DNA of 64,000 nucleotides from Alphaproteobacteria bacterium (GCA_019635875.1 JAHBYP010000002.1:558001-622000), one strand, 5' to 3'; positions 10,909 to 19,956 are shown, numbered from the stretch's first letter. Translations and numbers: made by a program. Notes: generated by a model not told the origin, from the sequence alone.

Positions 10909-11373
10909 CAGCGGCCTCCGGCGTTGCCGCCGGGGCGGGCGCGTCAACCGCCGCACGCCCGGCGGAACGGCTGCGCCGGCGGCACGATACCGATCCCGCG
11001 GGTGTTGTCGATGACGATGGGACGAGGAGATGATCAGCCGACGGTCGGCGCCGACGCTCCCACCGAGCGCATCGGTGGGCAGGAGCCGACGCCGACACGC
11101 CGGGCCGGCCTACACAGTCGGCCGTCACCGCTGGACACCGCGTTGGCGGAACATGGGCGACAGCGATGCTGTTCGCCCATGCTTCTGCCTGCAGACTTGT
11201 TCTTGGCGGCTTCTTGACCTCATCCGGCCGATCGGGGGGCATCGGCCGGAAAATCGACCAGCGGAGGGAGGAGGGCAACCGCCGGACGCGCGACACCGCG
11301 ATTGCGCCTGACCCTAGCAGCGCACGGACGTCAGAGCAAGTGAAGAACGTGGTCTAGTGCTTTGGAATCGCCA
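10909..11373. other. Gene-free 465-bp region with three strong hairpins
   Basis: No convincing coding region: the short open frames inside (11030-11311, 11166-11357) lack homology-like features and ribosome-binding sites. Three inverted repeats stand out: 11059-11079 (8-bp stem, 5-nt loop), 11152-11181 (9-bp plus 4-bp stem around a 3-nt loop with one bulge) and 11224-11249 (9-bp perfect stem, 8-nt loop). It lies upstream of the HIT gene and downstream of the LysE gene. It may hold the HIT promoter or a structured RNA. Confidence 0.5.
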
Positions 11374-12021
11374 CTAACCTTTTGCCTGAGTCCGGGCCAG
11401 ATGGGCCGCCAGGCCGATGAAGAACAGGCCGGTCAGCGCATCCATTGCACGGCGCACCAGGGGCTGGCGGCGCAGCGCCGAGGTGGCGCGTCCGCTGATC
11501 GACGCCACCGCCATCAGGTAGAGCGTACCCGGCACGTTGAAGATCAGCCCCAGCACGACAAACTGCGCCACGACATGGCCACGCGAGGGATCGACGAATT
11601 GCGGCAGGAAGGCGATGAAGAACACCGCCGCCTTGGGATTGAGGGCGTTGGTCAGCGCGCCGCGCAGGAACAGCGAGCGGGCGGTGCTGCGTCCGCGCGG
11701 TATCGACGGCGGGGGTTCGCCGACATGGCCTCGCCATGCCGCCCGCAGTGCCTGCAGGCCGATCCAGACCAGGTAGATCGCGCCGGCGATCTTGATGGCG
11801 TCGAAGGCCCAGGGCGTCGCGGCGATCAGCGCCGAGATGCCGACGGCGGCCAGCAGGATATGGAACAGGCAGCCTACGAACACGCCCATCGACGCCAGCA
11901 CGCCCGCCCGCGCGCCGTCGGCGGCGCTGGTGGCGGCGACCAGGAACGTGTCGGGGCCGGGCGTCAGGATCAGCAGCGCGGCGGCGCCGGTATAGAGCCA
12001 CAGCAGATGCGGATCGAACAT
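11374..12021 (-). CDS. LysE/RhtB-family amino-acid exporter
   Basis: 215-aa inner-membrane protein with about six hydrophobic segments. The N-terminal LYTGAAALLILTPGPDTFLV contains the family PGPD signature, and GALTNALNPKAAVFFIAFLPQFV matches the second conserved LysE block. It probably exports an amino acid or derivative by proton antiport; the substrate cannot be told. Its start is 7 nt downstream of the LpoA-like gene stop, so the two are likely cotranscribed. Confidence 0.9.
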   Translation of the reverse strand: MFDPHLLWLYTGAAALLILTPGPDTFLVAATSAADGARAGVLASMGVFVGCLFHILLAAVGISALIAATPWAFDAIKIAGAIYLVWIGLQALRAAWRGHVGEPPPSIPRGRSTARSLFLRGALTNALNPKAAVFFIAFLPQFVDPSRGHVVAQFVVLGLIFNVPGTLYLMAVASISGRATSALRRQPLVRRAMDALTGLFFIGLAAHLARTQAKG

Positions 12022-12028
12022 CGCCGCC

Positions 12029-13249
12029 TCAATTGACCACCGACATGAAGGCGCTGGGCGCCGGGTCGACCACCTTCAGGCGATCGTCCTCGATCTCGAG
12101 GATCGCCAGCGAGCGCTCGACGCGCCCGTCGGTGCGGAAGCGATAGCGGCCGTCAAGACCGTTGAAGCCGCCGCCGTCGGTGATGGCGCCGGCCGTGAAG
12201 TCGCCACCCGCCCTCAGCCGCGCTAACCGCGCCGCCAGCATCACCGCGTCGTAGGCCAGCGTGGCGATGCGCGGCGGCGCCCTGCCGTGCACGCTCTCGA
12301 ACTTGCGCTCGAAGGCGGCGCGGCGCGCCGGATCGGGCCCGGCGAACCAGGCGCCGACCAGCGCCTTCTCGCCGCCGATATTGGCCACGTCCCACACGCC
12401 GGTGCCGAGCAGCCGCACCCTGCGCGATGCGATATCGGCTTCGGCGAGCGAAGACGCCACGGCGTTCACGCGGGGGGCGCCGATCGGAATGAACAAGGCG
12501 GTGCCTGAGCCATCGGCGCCGATCGTCGCCACGACACGCTTCACCGGCGCCGCCGGATCGCCGCTCGCCGGCACCGTCTCGCTGGCGCCGACATTGATGT
12601 TGGCGCGCTGGGCGGCGTCGCGCAGCGCCTGCATCGCCTGGCCGCCATAGCCCGAGGCCGGCGCCAGCGCGACGATGCGCCTCACGCCCCTGCGCTGGGC
12701 GTAGTCGACGACGCGACGCACCTGGGGCTCGACCGCCAGCCCCATGACGTAGAGCCCCGGCTGCGCCGTGCCCTCGTCGTTGGAGAAGCTGATCATCTCC
12801 AGATTGGCCTGCCTGGCGACCGGTCCGGCGACCGCCGCCGACACGCTGAACAGCGGGCCGAGGATCAGGTTGGAGCCCTCGCGGATGGCGCGCTCGGTGG
12901 CGGCGACCGCGCCGTTGGGCGTGTCGCCGGTGTCGATCGGCACCAGGGCGATGTCCCTGCCGGCGCCATCGAACAGCGCCAGCTCGGCGGCGTCCTGCAG
13001 GGCATGGCCAATCTCGCGCGCGCGGCCGCTGAGCGGCAGCAGCAGGGCGATCTTGGGCTTGCCGCTGGGCGTCACGGCCGGGGACATCGGCGACGGCGGA
13101 ACCGGCCCCGGCGGCGGCGCGATCGGGCGGGACGAGGCCGCCGGATTCGGCTTGGTCTCGCAGCCGGCCAGGGCGATCATCGCCATGGCCGCGCAGGCCA
13201 GCATCGTGGCCACCCGTCGGCGCGGCGCCGTCCCGACCGAATGCGACAT
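12029..13249 (-). CDS. LpoA-like penicillin-binding protein activator lipoprotein
   Basis: 406 aa with a lipoprotein signal ending LAG|C30, a Pro-rich linker (about residues 40-60) and a type I periplasmic-binding fold starting KPKIALLLPLSGRAREIG. This architecture and the location beside rsmI and a UPF0102 gene match the LpoA-type activators of peptidoglycan synthases, which sit in the outer membrane. It could alternatively be an orphan branched-chain amino-acid-type binding lipoprotein. AGGAGG lies 7 nt before ATG 13249, and only 14 nt separates this start from the divergent rsmI start. Confidence 0.85.
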   Translation of the reverse strand: MSHSVGTAPRRRVATMLACAAMAMIALAGCETKPNPAASSRPIAPPPGPVPPSPMSPAVTPSGKPKIALLLPLSGRAREIGHALQDAAELALFDGAGRDIALVPIDTGDTPNGAVAATERAIREGSNLILGPLFSVSAAVAGPVARQANLEMISFSNDEGTAQPGLYVMGLAVEPQVRRVVDYAQRRGVRRIVALAPASGYGGQAMQALRDAAQRANINVGASETVPASGDPAAPVKRVVATIGADGSGTALFIPIGAPRVNAVASSLAEADIASRRVRLLGTGVWDVANIGGEKALVGAWFAGPDPARRAAFERKFESVHGRAPPRIATLAYDAVMLAARLARLRAGGDFTAGAITDGGGFNGLDGRYRFRTDGRVERSLAILEIEDDRLKVVDPAPSAFMSVVN

Positions 13250-13263
13250 GAAAGGCCTCCTGG

Positions 13264-14160
13264 ATGCAGCCGACGACGGTATCCGACGCTACTGATGCGG
13301 CCGCGGGAAGTAAACCGCGGCCCGGTCTGTACGTCGTCGGCACGCCGATCGGCAATGCCCGCGACATCACGCTGCGCGCGCTCGATACCCTGCGCGGCGC
13401 CGACCTGGTCGCCTGCGAGGACACGCGCGTCTCGCGCCCATTCCTGCGCAGCTTGGCGATCGCCGCCCCGCTGATCGCCTGCCACGACCACAACGAGGCC
13501 GAGGCGGCGCGCGCCATCATTGCGGCGCTGGAAGACGGCAAGGTCGTGGCACTGATCTCCGATGCCGGCATGCCGCTGGTCTCCGATCCCGGCCACCGCG
13601 TGGTGCGCGCCGCCATCGACGCCGGCCATCCCGTCACCGTCGTGCCCGGCCCGTCCGCGCCGTTGGCCGCGCTGGCCTTGTCCGGCCTGCCCAGTGACCG
13701 ATTTCTGTTCGCCGGCTTCCTGCCGGCCAGGGCGACGGAACGTCGCCGGGCGATCGCCGCCCTGGCGGCGGTCGATGCGACCCTGCTGCTGTTCGAGGCG
13801 CCGCATCGCCTCGTCGAATCGCTGGAGGATCTCGCCGCCCTGCTCGGGGTTCGCCCCGCCGCCGTCGCGCGCGAGCTCACCAAGCGCTTCGAGGAGACGC
13901 GTCGCGCGCCGCTCGACGCGCTGGCGGCGCACTACCGCGCCGAGGGTCCGCCGCGCGGCGAGATCGTCATCGTCGTCGGCCCACCCGACGCCAACGCGCG
14001 TGCCGTCAGCGCCGACGACGTCGACGCCGCGTTACGTGCGGCGATGGCCGGCGCCGGCGTCAAGGAAGCGGCGGCCGAGGTCGCTGCGCGCTTCGGCAGG
14101 CCACGCCGCGAGGTCTATGCGCGGGCCCTCGAGCTGAAGCGAACGGCGGGCGAGCGATGA
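13264..14160 (+). CDS. rsmI: 16S rRNA (cytidine-1402 2'-O)-methyltransferase
   Basis: Methylates the ribose of C1402 in the decoding centre using SAM. The 298-aa tetrapyrrole-methylase-like protein shows LYVVGTPIGNARDITLRA near residue 23, ACEDTRVSR, ISDAGMPLVSDPG, VPGPSAPLAALALSGLP and FEAPHRLVESL, all diagnostic. The start is forced: no other ATG or GTG lies before the conserved VGTPIGN in frame. It is divergent from the LpoA-like gene and upstream of the UPF0102 gene. Confidence 0.96.
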   Translation: MQPTTVSDATDAAAGSKPRPGLYVVGTPIGNARDITLRALDTLRGADLVACEDTRVSRPFLRSLAIAAPLIACHDHNEAEAARAIIAALEDGKVVALISDAGMPLVSDPGHRVVRAAIDAGHPVTVVPGPSAPLAALALSGLPSDRFLFAGFLPARATERRRAIAALAAVDATLLLFEAPHRLVESLEDLAALLGVRPAAVARELTKRFEETRRAPLDALAAHYRAEGPPRGEIVIVVGPPDANARAVSADDVDAALRAAMAGAGVKEAAAEVAARFGRPRREVYARALELKRTAGER

Positions 14161-14170
14161 ACTGTCTTCC

Positions 14171-14237
14171 CTGTCATCGCGAGCGTAACGAGGGATCCGG
14201 GACCACCCTGGATCCCTCGCTACGCTCGGGATGACAG
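14171..14237. repeat. Dispersed palindromic repeat, family A
   Basis: Imperfect palindrome (left arm CTGTCATCGCGAGCGTAACG, right arm CGCTACGCTCGGGATGACAG) between the co-directional rsmI and UPF0102 genes, 10 nt after the rsmI stop. The left arm differs from the other copies at two positions, so the stem has mismatches. Confidence 0.85.
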
Positions 14238-14246
14238 GTTCGGTGA

Positions 14247-14627
14247 ATGACAGCGCCATCCGAATCCCGCCGTGTCGCGGCCGATCGCTTCGGCCGCTGG
14301 GCCGAGATGCGCTGCGTCTGGCGCCTGCGTCTTGCGGGCTATCGAATCCTGGCGCGGCGCTTCCGCTGCCCCGCGGGCGAGATCGACATCGTCGCGCGGC
14401 GCGGTGGCGTCGTCGCCTTCGTCGAGGTCAAGGCGCGCGCCACGCACGACCAGGCGGCCTTCGCCTTGACAGAATCGCAGCTTCGGCGCATCGCTCGCGC
14501 GGCCGAGGCATTCGCCGCGCGCCACCCCGCGCTGATCGGCTGCGCCTGGCGCTTCGACGCCATGCTGGTCGCGCCGCGCGGCTGGCCCCGGCACATGACC
14601 GATGTCTGGCGGCCGACGAACGGATGA
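14247..14627 (+). CDS. UPF0102 (YraN) family endonuclease-like protein
   Basis: 126 aa with the PD-(D/E)xK nuclease-like core: CPAGEIDIVARRGG followed by FVEVKAR gives the Asp and Glu-x-Lys residues. N-terminal WAEMRCVWRLRLAGYRILARRFR is the usual conserved helix. The family is thought to process or repair nucleic acid but has no settled role. Its position between rsmI and gshB is conserved in alphaproteobacteria. It overlaps nothing; the next gene starts 4 nt after its stop. Confidence 0.9.
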   Translation: MTAPSESRRVAADRFGRWAEMRCVWRLRLAGYRILARRFRCPAGEIDIVARRGGVVAFVEVKARATHDQAAFALTESQLRRIARAAEAFAARHPALIGCAWRFDAMLVAPRGWPRHMTDVWRPTNG

Positions 14628-14631
14628 GGCC

Positions 14632-15486
14632 ATGAGCGAAGCCCGCACGCAGACGCTCGATCGCTTGCGCGCGCTGTGCGCCCGGGATTCTCCCCTGGAC
14701 ATCGCCGAGGCCGCCCTGCTGCTGTCGGTGGCGCGCCAGCCCGGTCTCGATCCCGATCCCTATCGCCAGCATCTCGCGGCGATGGTCGCCGAGGTCGCCG
14801 ATCTCGTGCGCCGCCGTCGCCCGGCGATGGAGGCGATGCGCCAGATCCTCGCCGTCGGCTACGGCTACCGCGGCGATCGCGAGACCTACGACGATCTGCA
14901 GAACGCCGACCTGGCGCGCGTCATCGACCGGCGCAAGGGGCTGCCGGTGGCGCTGAGCGTGATCTGGATGCATGTCGCGCGCGCCCAGGGCTGGCGCGCC
15001 ACCGGCCTGTCCTTCCCCGGCCATTTCCTGCTGCGCATCGATGGCGGCGGCGGCGCCGAGATCGTCGATCCATTCGACCAGGGCGCCTCGCGCACGCCGC
15101 CGCAGCTGCGCAGCCTGCTGAAGGCCACGGCCGGACGCGATGCCGAGCTGACGCCCGATCACGTCGCCGATGTCGACGACCGAGACGTGCTGCTGCGGCT
15201 GGAGAACAACAGCAAGGGCCGCCTGCTGCGCGCCGCCGACATCGCCGGCGCGCTGGCGGTGATGGAGCGCATGACCGCGATCGCGCCCGATCGCGCCGAG
15301 CTCTGGTACGAGATGGGCGCCATCGCCGAGCGGGCCGAGAGCGTCGGTGCGGCGATCCGCGCCTACGACCGTTTCCTCGCGCTCACCGACAAGCCGCACG
15401 CCGATCCCGAGCGCGCCGCCCTGCGCGAGCGGGCGCGCCGACAGGCCAGCGATCACTTGCGGGAACTGCGCCGGCGCCTTAACTGA
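14632..15486 (+). CDS. SirB1-family transglutaminase-like/TPR protein
   Basis: 284 aa. The N-terminal part (about residues 30-190) matches the SirB1 transglutaminase-like N domain with VIDRRKGLPVALSVIWMHVAR and FPGHFLLRI; a C-terminal TPR pair follows (about 200-260, MERMTAIAPDRAELWYEMG). The role is unknown; relatives sit in alphaproteobacterial rsmI-gshB clusters. ATG 14632 is preferred to the in-frame codon at 14602 because it follows a GATGAGG site and starts just after the upstream stop. Confidence 0.87.
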   Translation: MSEARTQTLDRLRALCARDSPLDIAEAALLLSVARQPGLDPDPYRQHLAAMVAEVADLVRRRRPAMEAMRQILAVGYGYRGDRETYDDLQNADLARVIDRRKGLPVALSVIWMHVARAQGWRATGLSFPGHFLLRIDGGGGAEIVDPFDQGASRTPPQLRSLLKATAGRDAELTPDHVADVDDRDVLLRLENNSKGRLLRAADIAGALAVMERMTAIAPDRAELWYEMGAIAERAESVGAAIRAYDRFLALTDKPHADPERAALRERARRQASDHLRELRRRLN

Positions 15487-15488
15487 AA

Positions 15489-15530
15489 GCCCTTCTCCCT
15501 GCCTGCGCGGGGACAAGGACGATGAGGGGG
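15489..15530. repeat. Solo remnant of family B repeat
   Basis: The string CCCTTCTCCCTGCCTGCGCG, then GGGACAAGG and GATGAGGGGG, resembles one half of the long element at 46882-47039. It fills the gap between the SirB1-like gene and gshB. Confidence 0.55.
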
Positions 15531-15537
15531 AAGCGCA

Positions 15538-16485
15538 ATGGCTCTGCGTGTCGCGTTCCAGATGGACCACGTGTCGAGCGTCGACATCGACGGCGATTCG
15601 ACTTTCGTGCTGGCGCTGGAAGCGCAGAAACGCGGCCACGCCGTCTATCACTACACGCCGGCCGACCTGTTCTTCCTCGACGGCAAGGTCAAGGCGCGTG
15701 CGCAGGCCATGTCGGTGCGCCGCGAGAAGGGCAATCACCACACGCTGGGACCACACGAGATCGTCGATCTCGCGACCTTCGACGTCGTCTGGCTGCGCCA
15801 GGATCCGCCCTTCGACATGGCCTATATCACCACCACGCATCTGCTGGAGCGCATCCATCCCGCGACCCTGGTGGTCAACGATCCGCGCGAGGTGCGCAAC
15901 GCACCGGAGAAGCTCTTCGTCACGACGTTCGAAGGCGTTATGCCGCCGACGCTGATCTCCAGCGACATGGCGCAGATCCGCGGCTTCCGCGACGTGCACA
16001 AGGACATCATCATCAAGCCGCTCTACGGCAACGGCGGCGCCGGCGTGTTCCGCGTCCGGCCGGACGACGAGAACCTCGCCTCGCTGCTCGAGATGTTCAC
16101 AAGGATGTCGCGCGAGCCGATCATCGCGCAGCGCTACGTGCCGGAAGTGCGCAAGGGCGACAAGCGCATCATCCTGATCGACGGCGAGGCGGTGGGCGTG
16201 ATCAACCGCGTGCCGGCCGAAGGCGAGGCGCGATCCAACATGCATGTCGGCGGCACCGCCACCAAGTCGACCATGTCGGCGCGCGACCGACAGATCTGCG
16301 AGACAATCGGCCCCGCCCTGCGCGAGCGCGGCATGGTGTTCGTCGGCATCGACGTGATCGGCGACTTCCTGACCGAGATCAACGTCACCTCGCCGACCGG
16401 CCTGCAGCAGATCAACCGCTTCGACGGGGTCTGCCTGGAGGCGAGGATCTGGGACGCGGTCGAGGCAAGGCGGCGCGGCGGCTGA
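15538..16485 (+). CDS. gshB: Glutathione synthetase
   Basis: ATP-grasp ligase joining gamma-glutamylcysteine and glycine. The 315-aa protein begins [20 protein letters not shown] and shows [20 protein letters not shown], the ATP-binding [14 protein letters not shown], and the C-terminal [19 protein letters not shown] metal-binding block. Length equals E. coli GshB. No gshA is nearby. It is the last gene of the rsmI-led plus-strand run. Confidence 0.97.
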   Translation: MALRVAFQMDHVSSVDIDGDSTFVLALEAQKRGHAVYHYTPADLFFLDGKVKARAQAMSVRREKGNHHTLGPHEIVDLATFDVVWLRQDPPFDMAYITTTHLLERIHPATLVVNDPREVRNAPEKLFVTTFEGVMPPTLISSDMAQIRGFRDVHKDIIIKPLYGNGGAGVFRVRPDDENLASLLEMFTRMSREPIIAQRYVPEVRKGDKRIILIDGEAVGVINRVPAEGEARSNMHVGGTATKSTMSARDRQICETIGPALRERGMVFVGIDVIGDFLTEINVTSPTGLQQINRFDGVCLEARIWDAVEARRRGG

Positions 16486-16571
16486 GGCCACGGGCGCCTT
16501 GATCTCGCCGCGATCCGGGGCAAACTGACACCGCCGAGGCGCCCTACAAGACGCCCGGGGGGGGTGTGGGC

Positions 16572-17144
16572 ATGAGAAGGAAGAATGGGACCGCCCGGCG
16601 GGGCCTGTTGGGCGCGGTGATCGGTGGGCTGGGACTGATCGCGACCGCACGAGCCCAAGGCCTGTTCGACAAGCAGATCATCCACAATGTCGCGCGCGGC
16701 GAGGTCGAGGCGGTGCGGCGCGACCTGCTCAAGGGCGAGAACCCCAACCAGGCGGACGAGCGGCGCACGCCGCTGCTGGTCACCGCGGTGTCCAGGGGCC
16801 ATCTCGCGATCGTCGACTTGCTGCTGAAGGCCGGCGCCGTGGTCGACATCGTCGACGCCGATCAGCGTACCGCCTTGATGTGGGCGGCCGAGCGTGACGA
16901 CATCGACGCCGCCCAGCTGCTGCTGGCCCGCAAACCGCGCGTCAACCTGCAGGACCGCCAGGGCGTCACGGCGCTGATCGCCGCCGCGCGGCGCGGCTCG
17001 GCCGAGATCGTGCGTGCGTTGCTGGCGCACAAGGCGGATCCGAACATCGCCGATTTCACAGGCCGCACGGCCCTGGCGTACGCGGTGCGCAACAACCGCC
17101 ACGCCATCGCCTCGCTGCTGCGCGCCGCCGGTGGCAGGGAGTGA
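16572..17144 (+). CDS. Exported ankyrin-repeat protein
   Basis: 190 aa with a twin-arginine-like or Sec signal (MRRKNGTARRGLLGAVIGG, cleavage near ARA|QGL) followed by about four to five ankyrin repeats, for example RRTPLLVTAVSRGHLAIVDL and DFTGRTALAYAVRNNRHAIA. A periplasmic protein-binding role is likely, with unknown partner. ATG 16572 is chosen over the in-frame GTG 6 nt upstream. The gene is convergent with the cupin gene, with only two bases between the stops. Confidence 0.85.
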   Translation: MRRKNGTARRGLLGAVIGGLGLIATARAQGLFDKQIIHNVARGEVEAVRRDLLKGENPNQADERRTPLLVTAVSRGHLAIVDLLLKAGAVVDIVDADQRTALMWAAERDDIDAAQLLLARKPRVNLQDRQGVTALIAAARRGSAEIVRALLAHKADPNIADFTGRTALAYAVRNNRHAIASLLRAAGGRE

Positions 17145-17146
17145 CG

Positions 17147-17506
17147 CTACCCGGCAGCAGCGCCGGCCGAGAAGCTCAGCAGCACGGTGGCCGGCTCGCG
17201 CGATTCGTTTCGCAGGTAGTGGTGCGCGCCGGCCGGGATCAGCGCCACATCGCCCGGCCACAGCTCAACCGGCCTGCCGTCGATGACACAGGTGATCTCG
17301 CCTGAAAGCAATATTGCCGTCTCGGTCGCCTGGGCATGCCGCTCGCGCGGCGACTCGGCGCCCGGCCGCACCAGGATGCGCGCTACGCTGTGGCGCACGC
17401 CGGGATGCACGCGCTCGCCTATCAGCCATTCAATCGAGCCCCAACCCTCGTCGACCGGCTCGACGACGAGAGGACCATAAGGGGTCTTTATCACGGTCAT
17501 CGACAT
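17147..17506 (-). CDS. Small cupin-domain protein
   Basis: 119-aa single-domain cupin. Motif 1 is seen as RERHAQATETAILLSGE and motif 2 as LWPGDVALIPAGAHHYL, giving His, Glu and His candidates for a metal site. The family spans sugar isomerases, dioxygenases and sensors, so no substrate is assigned. ATG 17506 follows GAGGG; the open frame continues to 17527. Convergent with the ankyrin gene. Confidence 0.85.
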   Translation of the reverse strand: MSMTVIKTPYGPLVVEPVDEGWGSIEWLIGERVHPGVRHSVARILVRPGAESPRERHAQATETAILLSGEITCVIDGRPVELWPGDVALIPAGAHHYLRNESREPATVLLSFSAGAAAG

Positions 17507-17587
17507 GCCCTCGGACTGTGACCCCACTCTCCCGCGCCAGGCGTCGGGGGCAACACCGCGCGGGCGGTCGGATGAGCCGGTCGGCTA

Positions 17588-18283
17588 TCAGACCCGGGCC
17601 AGATACTGGCGCAGCGCATTGGCGCCGGGGTTTGTGTAACGCCGATCCAGCAGGATGGCGCGCGGCGAGGCGCCCTGGCCGTAGTACAGCGCGTTCCAGT
17701 CATTGTCGGGCTCGATGTACGAGCCTTCCAGCGCGCCACCGGCGAACAGGCCCGCGGCGGTCGAGAACGACACAATATCGGCGCCGACCGCCGTGGTCGT
17801 GGCGCCGGCGACGCCAGCGCCTTCGCGGGCGAAGGTCAGCCCGGCCTCGGCGCCGAACTTGAACTTGTCGTTCATCAGGGCGTTCAGGCCCTTGTCGGTC
17901 AGGATGATCAGCACGATCTCCTGCACACGGCCGCCGATCTGCAGGCCGATGCTGCCCGATCCCAGGGAATAGAACGCCGGAGACGACCAGTCGGAGCGGC
18001 CGCTGCGCGCCAGCATCACGGCGCGACCGCCGGCGCCGCCGATGATGAAGGCGGCCTGCGCGAAGGCCGGCATGATCATCACAGCACGTGCCTGCGGCAT
18101 GTGCTTGCGCGCATCGGGTGTTTCCTTGCCCTCGATGATCTTCTGCGCCGTGCGCAGCGAATCGTTGACCAGCGCCTGGCGCTTGGCGTCGGCCAGCGCC
18201 GGGGCGCTGGCGCCGATGCCCAGCAGGGCGGTGCCACCGGCGATCGCGCCGCGGCGCGTCACAAGATTGGTGCGGATCGTCAT
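17588..18283 (-). CDS. Ysc84-like (SYLF) domain exported protein
   Basis: 231 aa with a Tat-like signal (RRGAIAGGTALLG, cleavage ALA|DAK near residue 32) and a C-terminal Ysc84/SYLF lipid-binding domain: ARAVMIMPAFAQAAFIIGG, a SRSGRSDWSSPAFY-like segment, and DIVSFSTAAGLFAGGALEGS. Bacterial members are periplasmic or membrane-associated and of uncertain role. The frame is open to 18418, but Met at 18283 precedes the signal and follows GGAGCG. Confidence 0.88.
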   Translation of the reverse strand: MTIRTNLVTRRGAIAGGTALLGIGASAPALADAKRQALVNDSLRTAQKIIEGKETPDARKHMPQARAVMIMPAFAQAAFIIGGAGGRAVMLARSGRSDWSSPAFYSLGSGSIGLQIGGRVQEIVLIILTDKGLNALMNDKFKFGAEAGLTFAREGAGVAGATTTAVGADIVSFSTAAGLFAGGALEGSYIEPDNDWNALYYGQGASPRAILLDRRYTNPGANALRQYLARV

Positions 18284-18414
18284 GGTCGCGCTCCTTGGTT
18301 TGGCCACGCCGGCGCGGGGAACGCCGTGGGGCGTGGCAACTTCACAATACCACCAATGTCGGCCGGGAGCATGGCTAGGGCGCACGGCGGAATTGTGACG
18401 GCCGCCGGCGCGAT

Positions 18415-18885
18415 TCACGCAGCCGTCATGATCCGCCGCGCCTGCGACACGAATCGCTCGACACTTTCCGGATCACCGCCCCGGGGTTGGAGAGCGACGC
18501 GACGGCCGTCGCGCAGGACCAGGGTGGCCCGCCACGCAGTGTCGGCACCGGCGCGCAGCTCGCCGATGTCATCGAAGCTCCAGCGCGCGTCGCGTCGAGC
18601 GAATGGCGCGTGCCGGGCGAGCTCGACGACACGGCGCACGCCGTCGACGCGACAGGTCGTGGTCCAAAGGGTCAGCACGCGCCACAGGCCGGCGGCCGAA
18701 ACGACCAGGAGAAACGGCGCGAAGAGGGCCAGGGCGAGATCACCCCAATCGCCGCCGGGCTCGTAGAAGCGCAGGCAGAGCCAGGCGGTGAAGCCTCCGG
18801 CCACCGCCAGGAACGCGTTGAAGAAGCGCTCCACGATCGGGCGCTCGGTCAGGACAACGGACGTTTCGCCGGCGTCGACGCGCAT
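18415..18885 (-). CDS. Two-helix membrane protein of unknown function
   Basis: 156 aa with two transmembrane segments (about residues 22-40 and 47-70) joined by a short acidic loop (YEPGGDWGD) and a soluble C-terminal domain of about 80 residues resembling the PH-like domain of small bacterial membrane proteins (RWSFDDIGELRAG, RDGRRVALQPRGG). No function can be given. It is separated by 131 nt from the downstream Ysc84-like gene and 15 nt from the DMT gene stop upstream. Confidence 0.7.
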   Translation of the reverse strand: MRVDAGETSVVLTERPIVERFFNAFLAVAGGFTAWLCLRFYEPGGDWGDLALALFAPFLLVVSAAGLWRVLTLWTTTCRVDGVRRVVELARHAPFARRDARWSFDDIGELRAGADTAWRATLVLRDGRRVALQPRGGDPESVERFVSQARRIMTAA

Positions 18886-18900
18886 CGGCGGCCAGTATAG

Positions 18901-19812
18901 CTAACTGGCGCGACGCAGCAGACGTCCATCGATCGCCGCAAGCCCCAGACCGATCAGCGCCATGCCGGCGAGCTGGCGCGGCTCGATCGTCTCGTCGAGC
19001 ACCAGCACGCCCATCAGCACGCCGCTGACCGGGATCAGGAAAGTCACCAGCAGCACATTGGTGGCGCCTGCCGTCGCCAGAATGCGGAAGTAGAGCACGT
19101 AGCCCAGCGCCGTGCTGAGCAGCGCCAGGCCGCAGAGCGCTGCGACGGTGCGCGGGCCGGGCATTGCCAGGTTCCAGGGCGCATCAACCAGCAGGGCGAC
19201 GGGCAGCAGCATGACCGTGGTGGCGCCGACCTGACCGGCGGCCACCACCAACGGCTTCACGCCCTGGCGGGCGAAGCGCCGGCCATAGAGACCCGCGAAG
19301 GCATAGGACAGTGTCGCGGCGATCACCGCGAGCTGGGCGGCGACATCACCACCCAGCCCGGCGAGCGCCATCGGCCCGATCATCACCGCGACGCCGGCGA
19401 CGCCGGTCAGCGCGCCCGCGAGCTTGCGCGCATCCAACTTCTCGTCGGCGGTGAACACATGCGCCACCAGCACCGTCCACAGCGGCGTCGTGGCGTTGAG
19501 GATCGACGCAAGGCCGCTGCCGATACGCACCTGGCCCCACATGATCAGGCTGAAGGGAATCAAGTTGTTGATCAGCCCCATGGCGAAGAACGCCAGCCAC
19601 ACGGCGCGCTCCCGCGGCACCTGCAGGCGCGTGACGACGACGGCGAGCCACAGGGCGGCGCCCGCGAGTCCGACGCGCGCCAGCACGATGGTCAGAGGCG
19701 GCAACTCGGCGAGTGCGATCTTGCCGAACAGAAACGAGCCGCCCCACAGTACCGATAGCGTCCCGAGCAGCAGCCACTCGGTCGCTCCCATGGTCTGACG
19801 CGAAGAAGTCAT
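18901..19812 (-). CDS. DMT-superfamily (EamA) transporter
   Basis: 303-aa inner-membrane protein with about ten transmembrane helices in two EamA repeats; the first repeat has LSVLWGGSFLFGKIAL and the second begins near LAVIAATLSYAFAGLYGRRFA. It probably exports a metabolite; the substrate is unknown. ATG 19812 (MTSSRQTMGATEWLL) has GGGAG 6 nt upstream and replaces a longer open frame to 19926 that has no membrane character. Confidence 0.9.
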   Translation of the reverse strand: MTSSRQTMGATEWLLLGTLSVLWGGSFLFGKIALAELPPLTIVLARVGLAGAALWLAVVVTRLQVPRERAVWLAFFAMGLINNLIPFSLIMWGQVRIGSGLASILNATTPLWTVLVAHVFTADEKLDARKLAGALTGVAGVAVMIGPMALAGLGGDVAAQLAVIAATLSYAFAGLYGRRFARQGVKPLVVAAGQVGATTVMLLPVALLVDAPWNLAMPGPRTVAALCGLALLSTALGYVLYFRILATAGATNVLLVTFLIPVSGVLMGVLVLDETIEPRQLAGMALIGLGLAAIDGRLLRRAS

Positions 19813-19922
19813 CGTCGCTCCCGCTCGGCGAAAGCGCGACGAGACATGCCGCACGTTTCGCCCGCCATCCGGCGGACGACGGCGAATTGCTGGAGCCACG
19901 TGCGGCCAATCGAACGCAACTT

Positions 19923-19956
19923 TCATCCCCGGGGCCGTCCGCGGCCCCGGGGATGA
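19923..19956. repeat. Compact palindromic repeat, family C
   Basis: 15-nt arms TCATCCCCGGGGCCG / CGGCCCCGGGGATGA around a 4-nt TCCG centre, a perfect hairpin. It lies between cobU and the DMT gene. A close relative is at 56598-56643. Confidence 0.85.

Noticed and set aside
11030-11357. Two small plus-strand frames in the hairpin-rich gap
   Set aside because: No ribosome-binding sites or recognisable features, and the hairpins interrupt them.
12153-13883. 576-codon minus-strand frame spanning the LpoA-like and rsmI genes
   Set aside because: Out of frame with the lipoprotein and antisense to rsmI; no domain.
14428-16650. 740-codon minus-strand frame
   Set aside because: Antisense to the UPF0102, SirB1-like and gshB genes, which are well supported.
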